A stretch of DNA of 64,000 nt, from NCBI GenBank assembly GCA_963971305.1, contig OZ020313.1, positions 22,517,260 to 22,581,259 on the forward strand, given 5' to 3'. The position numbers and the translations under genes were made by a program. The notes under the pieces were generated by a model. That model had not been told where the DNA came from. It did no database searches and saw only the letters and a list, made by a program, of their open reading frames with translations. Every line of letters starts with the position of its first letter. Position 1 is the stretch's first letter. The stretch comes from Arcuatula senhousia (taxonomy: Eukaryota; Mollusca; Bivalvia; Mytilida; Mytilidae). Below, piece after piece: positions 55,001 through 63,865 of this stretch.

Positions 55001-58000
55001 AATAAATTTCAAGTTTCCCATCTTTTCAGTTGCATATTTTCATATTTTACACAAATGGTCAATCTAAAAATAATTGTGGTGTGAAGAGAATTGAATCAGA
55101 TTGTTTGTATTTGGATGTCTGATGGTACTAATGTAAAAGGTGGTTTATGTTGATGCACTTATAATTTTTACATAAAGGAGTAGGTTTGCGAACAGCCTAT
55201 TTTGGCCCTAAATCAGTTCATACATGTATTTTCAAATTTATTTTTCAAATAAGACTATTGTGACTTATTAGTGCAGAATAATTGCTTGTTACAAAACAAA
55301 ACTAATTTTAACATTTTCTGCAATTATGACATTGCAATGACTTCATATTGTAATGCTTAAATTCAAAATATGCTAATTTCAGTAGAATTTCACCATTTTC
55401 CGCTTAGTTTTTCGTGAAAATGACAATGGTGCCACCCATCGCCCATAAATATTTTTGCTTAAATTTTACAAATACATTGTTTTCTTCATGTTTCAACAAA
55501 AATTTTAATGGGCAAGGGGTGGCGCCATATAGGAAATCACATAATTGTGACTGAAAAACTGGTTATTTTGGCCAAAAAGTGAAATTTACTAATTTTGATC
55601 ATATTTGAAGCACCATGGTGCTATACCATTGATCAATACAAAAAAAAAAACAAATCATTTCTCATTTAGTACTGCTATCCAGCTATACATCCAGAAGTAA
55701 TGATATGCAAGCTCGAATTCAGACAGAATGGTCCACATAAAAAAGAGAACTTAATCAAGATGCATTTTAAAACTTACAGAGAGTTTCATCTAGAGCCACT
55801 CTGTAGTATCTTTTACATGTTAAACCAACACTAATCAGATCACTGTGTGAGAGGAAGGAAAATATCTGTAACATGATCTCATCGGGGAGACACAACCACG
55901 CTGAGAACTTCCCTTCCTGTATTCTGGGGGTCTGAAAAAAAGAACAACTAATGCATGACTTATAGGGGATGGCTCAAACATAACTTTATCAGGGAGATAC
56001 AACCACGCTGAGAACTTCCCCTCCTGTATTCTGGGGGTCTGAAAAGAATACATAGAACAATAGCTGAATGATTCATGAGGAAAGTCTCAAACATAACTTC
56101 ATCAGGGAAACACAAACATGCTAAGAACTTCCCCTCTTGTATTCTGGGGTCTGAAAAGAATACATAGAACAATAGCTGAATGATTCATGGGGAAAGTCTC
56201 AAACATAACTTCATCAGGGGAAACACAACCATGCTGAGAACTTCCCCTCCTGTATTCTGGGGTCTGAAAAGAATAAATAGAACAACTGATGCATGATTTC
56301 TGGAGAAAGTATCAAACATTATTCCAGTAGAAAGACACAACCATTATACCCCTTCCGTATTCTGAAAAGATGAAAGAACATAACTGACGGTGATACAATG
56401 TATAATTCATAAAGAATAAACATTTTTAAGGACACACAAAATTGACATTCTTTTAAGGATGATCGAGGGTGACTTTGAAAGTGATGAGGTTTTGAAATTG
56501 ATGCCTTAAATCATAAGGGTATAATTTAAGATACAAAATAAGCTTTAAATTTTGATAGGTTACCGTACTCGTTTTTAAGATAATAAAAGTTCAAAATTTG
56601 GCGGGAAAAGGTTTTCTCTGCTTTTATCATAGCTTTAACATTAGCATTATTTAGCTGTTAAAAATTGTGAATAAAAAGCTTCGCCGAGCGCAGCATGATA
56701 CGACCGCAACATGTTGAACCCTGTACGTTTTAGGCCCAATATGGATAGTCTATTGCTCTGGACACATGCAGCCCATGGTGGACTGACAAAGGTTTTTGAC
56801 ACATGCTTCTCTGATGGACTTTCGACCCAGGGGGTAAAAATATAAATTTTCAATTTTTTATTCTACTCTTGAAAAGAATAATGTTTGGGGAAAAATTAAA
56901 AATCGAACCAGAATTTTTTAAAAATTATGATTACACCCCCTTAGATAATGAGCAAAAAATAAATGTCAAAATCATTGACACATTTAGTAGACAGAATTTT
57001 ATGAGCACTTCAACAAAAAAAGAATTTTCAAAATTGAATGAATAATGAACATTCTACAACAGTTTTGTCAATACACCCGTTTTGGCCCCTTTGGCCCTTT
57101 TTTCTAAAACAGTAGGGGCCACAAACCCCAAATACAAAACCAACATTTCTTTATTGGATATAATCATCATATTAAAACTTCATAACAATTGGCTGGCCCA
57201 CTACAACTTAATATTGGTAAAAAACTATTTGCCTGGACAAACTTTTATAAATGGCGTTTTTGGCCCCTTTGACCCCTAATTTCTCGAAAACGGTATGAGA
57301 TATTGCAAATCTGATTGAAAAACGCTGGCAGGGATTTTTACAAGGATTCCAATGAAAAAAAGATTTTGAAAATCGGACCACAAATAAAAAAGTCGATTTT
57401 TTGGGTGTGGCCCCTTTTTGACCCCTTATAGCAATGTAACGGTACAAGATACATCAAAGGTGTTGGTACATCTTGTTGACAGAATTTATTGAGGAGTACA
57501 TTAAAAAAAGAATGATCAAAATCAGATGAAAAATAAACATTCTACAGACGTTTTGTCAATACACCTGTTTTAGCCCCTTTTGGCCCTTTTTTCTAAAACG
57601 GTAGGGGCCAGAAACCCCAAATGCAATACCAACCTTCCTTTAGTGGTTATTAACATAATATCAAAATTTTATAACAATTGGTTAACTACAACTAAAGTTA
57701 TCGCACGGAAACCAAAGTGTCTACAGACGACGACAACGACAACGACAACGACGACGACAACGACAACGACGACATCGCCATAACATAATACGATCGCAAA
57801 AATTTGCGGTCGTATAAAAAGTGATTAGAATTTAAAATAAATTTGTAAAACAGATATTTATGGTGTAATGAAGACATTGCTTAAAAGAAAAGAAAGGGTT
57901 ACCATGCAAAAATGTTTGCCTTATTTTGATGGAAAACACCCGAGGATTCCGAAAAAATGTCAAAAATCTCAAAATCTGACCCTCCAACATCCTTAAGTAA

Positions 58001-61000
58001 AAATATAATAATGCATTATTATGGTGATGAAAAAATTGTTGTTTTTTAAATAGTTTTTTTAAAAATCCTATTATCAGTGATAAATACTTTTTAATATCCA
58101 CTTTATACAGTTAATATGAAAATTAGTTTTATATACAGACACTTATAAAATTATAGATCAAATGTATTTTAAAGTGTGGATGACTTAGTCAAACATACCA
58201 TTTCCTGATACATGGAATATGCATTCTGTAGTTTACCAATATCTACAATTGAAAACATAATTAAATTGGACTTAACAGATCTTGATTTAAAACTGCAAGC
58301 TTTAAGACAAACTTCCAAAAATGTTTTCTCCCATGTTCCAATACTAACATGACTGAAGAAAAAAATCAATTTAAAAAAATACATGTGTCTTTAATGTTTA
58401 TTCATCAAATCTGTGTACCAAGGTATTTCTATTAAAGCATATGTAAACATCCTTTCTGTTTTTTAAACATTTTGAAACTCATATACTGGTAGCTTGTAAA
58501 TTAAGGTATTCCGTTTCTAAATGTTCATATAATATAAAGAGTCTTAATTTCATGATAACCTTTCAATTGGCCCAATTTCTTCTGCTGGTAGCCTATGATC
58601 AATGACCTAAGGGAAGAGCTTAGGGTTGTCACTAACCTTTGACTGGTTCAATATCTTCTGCCGGTAGCCTATGATCAATGACATAAGGGAGGGATTTAGG
58701 ACTTTCTACTGGTTTCTTCTCAGCAGATGACATTTCCTTCCTTCTTACTAAAGAGTCTTCCTTTTTCTTTGTTGTTCTGTCAGGACTGTTTCTGTTCAGA
58801 GGACTAAACTTTTTCTCATTTTCTGACCTAAATAAAAAGAAATATTTAAGCATGTACAATGGATCAATATCACAATGACCACAAAAATCCAAAAGAATTC
58901 TTAAGGTTATATTGTGTGTGTGTGCGTTTTAGTGTTTAACATCCTTTTTGACACATCTACCCATATAGGGCAGTCAGTTTGAATGGTGGAGGAAACTGGA
59001 AGAAACCACCAATCTTGGGCAAGTAATTGACAAACCTAATTACATACATTACAAACTCCTGTGTTTGTAAATTACAAACCAAGAATAAATCAAACAACAT
59101 GTAGTGATTTAACTAGTGATCAATAGCTTTGTATTTACTCCAGTGCATTGAACCACTTGGCCACCCATGTTTCTAAAGGCTATACATGTATTGGTTTATG
59201 GCTTTTGTGTTTAAATTGTTTCAAGACAAGACAAGACAAGACAATTTTATTCTTTAAAACCATGTGCAAACAGTGGTACAAAGAATATTATTTACAAATG
59301 ATACATAAGCAATTAACACAGTGTGAATGACAAGATGGAGAAAACAATAGAATGACATAAGGATAAGTAAAATATTTTAATAAGTATTTGAACACACTGG
59401 GCTCAACCAGGAGGAACAACCTTTGAATTTATAGCCCTGATAAACATGCAGATATTTCAGATAAGACCGTGTAAAGATGTTCATTTATTATAATTGTTAT
59501 GAGCATTATCTTCTTAAATAAGTTTTTTTTTTTTAAAGATGAACAAATCAATTTATTTGTAAGGTACTAAGTCTAAAAATTCAGATAAGCAAATTTTGAA
59601 TTTTCCCATAAATTCTATCTATAAATATCTCTTCAGAGGTGCCTGTGTCATTAGAACCTAATGTGTATCCAAGCGGGTGTCAGATTATTGTAAGTGTGGA
59701 AAAAAAATTGGGGTGATTTTCTATATTTTATTCTACTGGTAAGTGAATAAATCATTTGTGTGCGAGATAACTTCAGGGATATTATGTTATCAAAAATAAC
59801 CCCCATTTAGCAAAAAAGTTTCTCAAGTTTGGAACTCAATTAATTCTGTTTCTTAAGCTACAAACCTTGAGGAAAGATCTGTGTTTACAGGTGTGCTGGT
59901 CTTTGACCCTTTATTCCTTGCTGAAGAAGCCTCCTCCCCAAGGGCAAGAGACAAATTATGCATGCTTCCAGATCTTTGTGGGACATCCACTGGTCTTGTA
60001 ACTGCAACTGATTTAGAAACCCCACTTGATGGTCTCTTCGTTCCAGCACTTGAAGGTCTACTTTTTGCAAGACCAATACTTGATTTTGTACTGAGTTCTC
60101 TCTGATTATAAGAATTCCAGGCAATGCTAGATCTAGCCCACTTTCTTTGCCTTAAAGGGGCATCAATAGACTCTTTTACAACACTTTTAACATTCTGGCT
60201 TGACTTTTTTGTCTTTGAGCTAGTACTTGGTGGTCTTTTGGAAATTTTAGGATGATGATCTAGTAATTGAGCTAGAAATGGTTTAGATGACTCATCATCT
60301 TCTCCAATGGGACTTTCAGGGACTTGTTCCTGTTCCAAATGAAACCTCTCATTTTCATTGTGGAAAAAATCTTGCCAATCTTCACTTTCAGCAGACATGC
60401 TAAGAGGAACGAACGGTTTCTTCTGCTGTCTAGAAACTTCATCTTCATCACTGCTATTTGCCAAATTAAGAGATGGAACAAGAGGATCAGATTTTGAGGA
60501 CTTTCCTTGCTTGCTCTCTTCAAGAGTAAATACTTCTATATCAATAGGCAAATGTTTTCTTCCTAAAGGTGCCTGCATATTTTCCACTCTTCTTTCATGA
60601 AGCCAAGTCTCTTCATCATGTAGATGTGGATGGTGTTCAAAATTTACAGGGCTGTGGCTTTCCACAGGATGGGGAATGTCATCAATTGGATGACTTTCTA
60701 CTTGAAATTCATTTCGGACAAAATTTTCAGGGTATCTATTATCAAATGTTTGGTCTTCTTGTTCACTGAATTGATCCTCATTGTCCTCTACATCTTCATA
60801 TTTCTCCTGACTTTCCTTCATTTCTTCATTAACACTACCACTGTATTCAGCACTGGGTAATTCTCTACCAGAATCTAGAGCTCTATTTCTTTTTCCCATT
60901 TCATTTCTTTTTTTATTGAAATATGCTTTGATAAAGCCCTTAATGACAGGATCACCCAAACTTTGGCAGATTTCGTCTATCTCATTCTCTGTTCTGGTGA

Positions 61001-62235
61001 AATCTATATCTTCACTTGAAGGACGCCCACTGTCTCTACCCTCAGATTTACTAGGAGAGCTTTTTAACCTTGACCTTGCTGTACCTTCATTTTGTTCATT
61101 TAATTCCTCTTGTTCGTTATTCAGTTCGTTTCTTTGATTTTTCTCATCAAAAGACACATTTTTATAAAGAACGTAGTTTTTATCATTGTTACTTTCCCTT
61201 GATTTTTTACTCTTACTACTCTTTCGTTTAGGTTTTACTTTTACAGGATCAACGCCAATAAGGACCTCGCTACACTCTGAGCACCATGTCATGTAAGGTT
61301 TATTTATCTCACCACATTCAGGGCAAACAATAACATTCCTTGATCTTTCACCCTTGGTCTTGTAAGCTTTATCTGACCCCTCATCTTTCCCCTTCATATA
61401 TGACAGATCGATGCCTAATTCGTCCATTCTCTCTGTTATGCCCCCTGCATTGAGTGTTACACCTGTTGCTTCTGAGTTGACCATGGTCTGTACATCTGTG
61501 AGACTTTCACGTAAAATTTCCATAGACTTGTCTTTGATATCTGTATTATGTTTACTAGAATGATGCTGAAGTGAGGAGAAGTATCGATCTATAGATTCTT
61601 TGGCAAATGTCCTTTGTTTCTCTAACATCTCATTTTCTTGTTGTTGTCTCCTACAAAGAGAAAAGAGAATATTTTGTTTTAATTAATAATAATCACGTCT
61701 TTAGTCACTGACTAATTATATTAAGACAAGTCGTTCAAGACCGCAACCAGCGACAAACTGGTCATATTTAGGGCTTCTAGCTATTTTGCATTGTTTGATT
61801 TTTAAATTGCTGCTGATTTTTTAAGGTTGTGTCATGTAATATACAATTATTCTAATCCTCATTGTCCTCTATTCATGTAATTATCTTATCAGATGCCTGT
61901 ACTGTCCTAGACTTGCATCAAACACGTATTTCTAAAATACCTCTGTTCATGAAATTGTCTGATGCCATCAATGTGCCTCTGTGAGCTGTTTAATTCCTCT
62001 GGTTTATTATCATCCACAGTTCTCTTCATCGACTCCATCTTATTTGTGTCACTGGATGACCCATCTTCTCTTCTCTCCATCACAGGACGATCTGGACTTT
62101 CCCCTCTCCCCCTGTACCCTGCCCCTGGTCTTTGATCCTCTCTCCTGCCAGGTGAGGACTGACTGTCCCTCCTCCTAATATGTCCTGACCCAGGTCTGTT
62201 ATCTTTTCTCTCAGCAGGTGGGTGTGGTATCATTC
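36963..62235 (-). CDS. F-box/LRR protein with N-terminal zinc ribbon, spliced gene
   Basis: Fourteen exons join in frame on the minus strand: 62235-61941, 61650-59866, 58827-58637, 58242-58199, 55931-55778, 52197-52034, 49592-49438, 47314-47234, 45988-45877, 44916-44839, 44593-44466, 43751-43635, 39147-39037, 37053-36963. Counting from the ATG at 62233 this gives 1167 residues and a TAG. The order is an Arg/Ser-rich start, a Cys4 zinc ribbon (about residues 207-224), about 500 charged disordered residues, an F-box (about 782-820, LPDEIMLQIFSFL), then cysteine-type LRRs to the end. F-box proteins recruit substrates to SCF ubiquitin ligases through SKP1, and the LRRs probably bind the substrate (family knowledge). 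I do not recognise the exact orthologue. The first exon begins with a splice acceptor, so further 5' exons may lie outside the window. Confidence 0.92.
37363..37672. repeat. Two-unit tandem repeat, about 158 bp
   Basis: Two units share GGCCATAATTTCGGTGAAAA (second copy AGCCATAATTTTGGTG) and CTGTAACTCATCATGATAGA. It lies in the last intron of the F-box/LRR gene. Confidence 0.7.
37819..39017. mobile_element. TTAA-type element, copy A (about 1.2 kb)
   Basis: It starts AGGGAAAGTTCAC and ends GTGAACTTACCCT between TTAA at 37815-37818 and 39018-39021. Insertion at TTAA with AGG-type tips fits piggyBac or Kolobok-like elements. There is no transposase. Near-identical sequence forms the element at 39716-43080. 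It carries a 36-bp palindrome not present in that sister copy. Confidence 0.88.
38104..38139. repeat. Perfect 36-bp palindrome
   Basis: The 18-base arm CATAGACATATAACCCAT is followed immediately by its exact reverse complement, with no loop. The equivalent place in the sister element (near 40005) lacks it. Confidence 0.95.
39037..39147 (-). CDS. F-box/LRR gene exon 13 (LRR)
   Basis: It encodes VSMLANFCNQRLEEAKLNFL, then SDVSDAVVSKLVKHCKR. Acceptor CTTTACAG, donor GTTAGT. A TTAA-type transposon is inserted only about 15 bases past the donor, so the intron starts almost directly with foreign DNA. Confidence 0.88.
39271..39435. mobile_element. Foldback element with arms of about 75 bp
   Basis: The arms read ATAATTAATTGGGTC..GAATAACCAAAATATGATCA on the left and the complement on the right, closing on GCGCGGAACTTGTTCCGCGC. 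Nearly the whole 165 bp folds into one hairpin with scattered mismatches. It lies between two TTAA-type elements. Confidence 0.8.
40742..41191. mobile_element. 450-bp MITE, left copy of a pair
   Basis: It starts GGCACGAGGTGGTAGTTAGC and ends GGGAGCTAACTGCAACCTCG then TACC, so its tips are imperfect inverted repeats of about 22 bp. I found only three differences from the right copy on reading. Confidence 0.85.
41192..42477. other. 1286-bp segment between the two MITEs
   Basis: Non-coding sequence enclosed by two directly repeated MITEs. I saw no second copy in this window, so it may be DNA captured by the pair. No motif recognised. Confidence 0.5.
42478..42927. mobile_element. 450-bp MITE, right copy of a pair
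   Basis: Same length and orientation as 40742-41191. The outer flanks of the pair share ATGT (about 40738-40741 and 42928-42931), which could be the target duplication of the whole unit. Confidence 0.85.
43635..43751 (-). CDS. F-box/LRR gene exon 12 (LRR)
   Basis: It encodes VIDVCGCRNITDNSIRALSN, then NLRNIDISSTGCSHR. Acceptor TTTTACAG, donor GTAATG, phase 2. Confidence 0.93.
43862..44165 (+). mobile_element. Foldback-type MITE, copy 2
   Basis: It opens GATTATGGAATTTCTAACAT and folds on CAAATTTATTTCTCGAGATG, followed by about 150 bp also found at 15686-15840. It lies in the F-box/LRR gene between exons 11 and 12. Confidence 0.75.
44466..44593 (-). CDS. F-box/LRR gene exon 11 (LRR)
   Basis: It encodes IKDNCIRYVVKNCPRLKTIV, then MANCPNISDVSILEIS. 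Acceptor TATTTCAG, donor GTGAAA, phase 2. Confidence 0.92.
44839..44916 (-). CDS. F-box/LRR gene exon 10 (LRR)
   Basis: Exactly 26 codons, one LRR: LKDSCISQLSASLGRVECLD then LRGVKQ. Phase 0 at both ends, donor GTAAGT. Confidence 0.92.
45877..45988 (-). CDS. F-box/LRR gene exon 9 (LRR)
   Basis: It encodes LRVLEMFGCFKITPKGIRYL, then LLTLNLGQCYK. Acceptor TTTTCAG, donor GTAAGT. Confidence 0.93.
46170..46740. repeat. Dispersed-repeat debris
   Basis: Phrases such as CTGCCCAATTGGTACACC and GGTTTTGGTTGTTTTG match the 27.1 and 34.36 kb copies loosely. CTAGATCATCTCTGATGA is echoed at 46978 (GTAGAGCACCTCTAATGA). Open frames here are shadows of the repeat. Confidence 0.4.
47234..47314 (-). CDS. F-box/LRR gene exon 8 (LRR)
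   Basis: An 81-nt, one-repeat exon encoding LESLCINGCQNITDEGLENV. Acceptor GTTTGCAG, donor GTGTGT, phase 2 at both ends. Confidence 0.93.
47379..48925. mobile_element. Tandem-repeat element with (GAC)n end
   Basis: The left end is CAAGAGGCTCCCAAGAGCCT followed by GCTCACCTG. The right end has (GAC)n at about 48847-48870, then TGGACCTTCGGTCCA and CAGGTGAGCT. The short inverted repeat AGCTCACCTG closes the element. Inside are about three units of roughly 495 bp, marked by AGATATAGGGCTAAATAAGT near 47501, 47995 and 48497. No coding capacity. Confidence 0.82.
49438..49592 (-). CDS. F-box/LRR gene exon 7 (LRR)
   Basis: It encodes ELNLCGCSRGALTGDCILLH, then LTHVDASWCMVTDSGIGAIS. The LNLCGC and VDASWC lines are cysteine-containing LRRs. 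Acceptor TTAACAG, donor GTATAT, phase 2. Confidence 0.93.
49968..50043 (-). ncRNA. Hammerhead-like ribozyme motif, first direct repeat
   Basis: Same minus-strand motif in the 217-bp repeat 49826-50042. The distance to the next minus-strand copy is 735 bases, which would be the length of a ribozyme-to-ribozyme RNA unit. Confidence 0.6.
50702..50778 (-). ncRNA. Hammerhead-like ribozyme motif, second direct repeat
   Basis: The reverse complement of the CTGATGA..GAAACATGTCGAC core lies in the 217-bp repeat 50561-50777, with the same flanking pairing. Same consensus departure as the 51.2-kb copy. Confidence 0.6.
51190..51262 (+). ncRNA. Hammerhead-like ribozyme motif, type I
   Basis: CTGATGA at 51209-51215, a GCCC/GGGC stem II with loop, GAAA at 51231-51234, then ACATGTC with predicted cleavage after C51240. 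GTC before the core pairs with GAC after it, and further out TTTGTAT pairs with ATACAAA. Stem III is only two pairs. An extra C beside stem II departs from the consensus, so activity is uncertain. Confidence 0.62.
52034..52197 (-). CDS. F-box/LRR gene exon 6 (first LRR)
   Basis: It completes the F-box Trp and encodes RYITVKKRHEMDDDTLVQIG, then HRHPVSLALIQCHGDNITAK. This is the usual step from F-box to LRR. Acceptor TTTACAG, donor GTTTGT, phase 0. Confidence 0.92.
52298..54989. mobile_element. TTAA-type element, third family member (2.7 kb)
   Basis: The tips AGGAGACTGGACACGATTTT and its complement lie between TTAA (52294-52297 and 54990-54993). The interior has a G-run at 52865-52878 and a 149-codon minus-strand open frame (54549-54100) without transposase motifs. 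The longer interior suggests it is less deleted than copies A and B, but it still lacks a recognisable transposase. Confidence 0.87.
55425..55545. repeat. Imperfect inverted repeat
   Basis: ATGGTGCCACCCATCGCCCA is echoed by the complement of TGGGCAAGGGGTGGCGCCAT about 70 bases further on. It may be the core of a degraded MITE. Confidence 0.5.
55778..55931 (-). CDS. F-box exon of the F-box/LRR gene
   Basis: It encodes TPRIQEGKFSAWLCLPDEIM and LQIFSFLSHSDLISVGLTCK, a clear F-box of LPDEI-hydrophobic-L type, with the closing DETLW split across the intron (T|GG). Acceptor TTTTTTCAG, donor GTAAGT. Its acceptor half is copied tandemly upstream in gene order (55980-56262). Confidence 0.93.
55975..56370 (-). 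repeat. Tandem copies of the F-box exon acceptor half
   Basis: Three clear units and one decayed unit of about 115 bp each repeat the polypyrimidine tract, the CAG acceptor and the first 50-60 bases of the F-box exon (ACCCC(C)AGAATACAGGAGG). The copies end near 56042, 56152, 56262 and 56360. All carry changes that depart from the real exon, such as GATAAAGTTATG for GATGAGATCATG. Confidence 0.9.
56679..57815. mobile_element. Tandem-repeat element with (ACG/ACA)n end
   Basis: ATACGACCGCAA near the left end pairs with TTGCGGTCGTAT at the right end. Two units of about 490 bp share TTTTGTCAATACACC and TTTTTTCTAAAAC. A (ACG/ACA)n microsatellite lies at about 57723-57777. Same design as 47379-48925 but a different sequence. 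Confidence 0.78.
58199..58242 (-). CDS. F-box/LRR gene exon 4 (small linker exon)
   Basis: A 44-nt exon encoding DIGKLQNAYSMYQEM, with acceptor TCAATTGTAG and donor GTATGT. It was chosen over a longer overlapping open frame because only this acceptor restores the phase between exons 3 and 5. Confidence 0.75.
58567..58618 (-). repeat. Duplicate of exon 3 end of the F-box/LRR gene
   Basis: On the minus strand it repeats GTCATTGATCATAGGCTACC and the following bases of exon 3, including a GT donor, about 80 bases downstream of the original. It carries one extra base before the donor. Confidence 0.85.
58637..58827 (-). CDS. F-box/LRR gene exon 3
   Basis: Acceptor TTTATTTAG, donor GTTAGT. It encodes a lysine-rich linker, then SPKSLPYVIDHRLPAEDIEP. 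The phase-1 end matches the next exon (G|AT). Its 3' end is duplicated just downstream at about 58567-58618. Confidence 0.85.
58915..59060. repeat. Possible dispersed repeat
   Basis: The stretch GTTTAACATCC..GGGCAGTCAGTTT..GGTGGAGGAAACTGGA..AACCACC resembles a conserved repeat common in marine invertebrates, as I remember it. Not confirmed here by a second copy. Confidence 0.35.
59221..59244. repeat. Pentanucleotide microsatellite (AAGAC)n
   Basis: Four to five tandem AAGAC units in the intron between exons 2 and 3 of the F-box/LRR gene. Confidence 0.9.
59866..61650 (-). CDS. F-box/LRR gene exon 2 (zinc ribbon and disordered region)
   Basis: A 1785-nt exon. It starts RQQQENEMLEKQRTF, probably helical, then carries VCPECGEINKPYMTWCSEC, a CxxC-x10-CxxC zinc ribbon. 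A lysine/serine-rich block and a long acidic Ser/Glu-rich region follow. There is no further domain I recognise. The donor GTTTGT leaves phase 2. Confidence 0.93.
61941..62235 (-). CDS. F-box/LRR gene, first visible exon (Arg-rich)
   Basis: The acceptor ACATGTAG precedes GA ATG. The exon encodes a charged segment with internal similarity (ERKDNRPGSG, RREDQRPGAG, MERREDG) and ends in FHEQR with the Arg codon split at GTATTT. Whether this Met is the true start is unclear, because two bases precede it after the acceptor. Confidence 0.82.
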
Positions 62236-62714
62236 CTACATGTAGATTATTGAAAAATTTATTAAAGCTTTACTCTTGGCTACATGTACCGGTAATTAAT
62301 GCTTAAATGAATGGGTCAACAAACATGTTTGACTTCAATAATTCTTATAGAGGTTACATGAGTGGTTTAGAGAACTTAGATTATGACAAATATCAAAATA
62401 ACCAAAAAAATCAAATTATTTAGCCTATAAAAAAAATACTGTGGTGGATTAAGAAAAAATAAAATGTATACTATGTGCAATTACATGTACCTTCATAAAC
62501 TACATTCACCAGTGATTTTGTTGGCATTTTTCAAACTGTCCCTGCCCTTTTTATTGGGAAAACAGTGTGATTTTATGAGAATTGGGAAATTTCAAATAAA
62601 GCTTCCTAATTTGTATAATACATTGAACCACCTTTCTACTTCAAATCTAGTACCATCTTTGGAGATATTTTTACACCTTATTTGGAAAAAAATTAAGCCC
62701 TTTTTTAAAAAACA

Positions 62715-63740
62715 AGAATATGTCCAAAAGACATAATGCTCCATCTCGCAACATTTATTTTTTTCCACAATCACTAAAGCATCAACATGGTTGCGTCAGT
62801 CAGAAGGAATGGACTTTAACTTAACCATTCTTCTATAAGTGGTCATTCATGTGGAAAATATAGGTCACTGCCAGCATCCGAAGCATGCATTGTGCTAAGC
62901 ATCACTAGGTGCACATACCATACCAATAAAGTTGATGTGGCACATGTCAGTAAAAAAGGAATGGTTTTTATCCATTCTTCTATAAGTGGTCATTCATGCG
63001 GAAAATATAGGTCACAGCCAGCATCCGAAGCATGCATTGTGCTTAGCATCACTAGGTGCACTTATCATAAAAGTAGAGTAGATGTGGCACATGTCAGTAA
63101 GTGGGAATGGAGTTTAACCAGTCTTCTTTAAAAGGCCATCCTTGTGGAAAATATAGGTCACATCCAGCATCCGAAGCATGCATTGTGCTAAGCATCACGA
63201 GGTGCACCTACCATACCTATTTGGTTGGCATGGCTCTTGTCAGTAAGGAGGAATGGACTTTAACCTTTCTTCTATAAGTGGTCATTCGTGCGGAAAATAT
63301 AGGTCGCATCCAGCATCCGAAGCATGCATTGTGCTAAGCATCACTAGGTGCACCTACCATACCAATTTGGTTACTATGGCATTTGTCAGCAAGAAAGAAT
63401 GGACTTTAACCATTCTTCTATAAGTGGTCATTCATGCGGAAAATATAGGTCACTGCCAGCATCTGAAGCATGCTTTGTGCTTAGAATCACTAGGTGCACA
63501 TACCATACCAATATGGTTGATGTAGCACTTGTCAGTTCCAGGGAATAGACTTTAACCATTTTTCTGCACATGATCATTCATGCAGAAAATATAGGTCACA
63601 TCCAGCATCCGAAGCATGCAATGTTCTTATCATCACTAGATGCACCAACCATACCAATATGATTGATGTGGCATTTGTCAGTAAGTGCAAATTTGGAAAT
63701 ATGGAATTTGGGACGGACATCCGAACGGAAGGACGAACAT
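62715..63740. mobile_element. Tandem-repeat element, 147-bp unit, six copies
   Basis: CAGCATCCGAAGCATGCATT recurs six times at about 147-bp spacing (near 62872, 63020, 63168, 63312, 63460 and 63604), with GGAAAATATAGGTCAC in step. The array is followed by a GGAC/ACGG-like stretch at about 63712-63735. The plan matches microsatellite-linked tandem elements of bivalves. Left boundary uncertain. Confidence 0.8.
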
Positions 63741-63865
63741 TTGATACATTCTGGGACTTATCAATTGTGGGACTTTTGAAAAACATTGTGGGACTTTCTA
63801 TAATTTTTCCTGAGAATGCTACATTGTGGGATTTGGTATTATGGGACTTAATATGGACATATTAA

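Noticed and set aside
57580..57783. Thr-rich protein
   Set aside because: Translation of an (ACG/ACA)n microsatellite.
58169..58384. Longer exon 4 reading WEKTFLEVCLKAC upstream of DIGKLQ
   Set aside because: Its acceptor would need phase 2 from exon 3, which ends in phase 1. The inner acceptor TTGTAG restores the frame.
58567..58618. Functional alternative exon
   Set aside because: Entering it from exon 2 or from the first exon gives a stop or the wrong phase. It is better read as a decaying duplicate.
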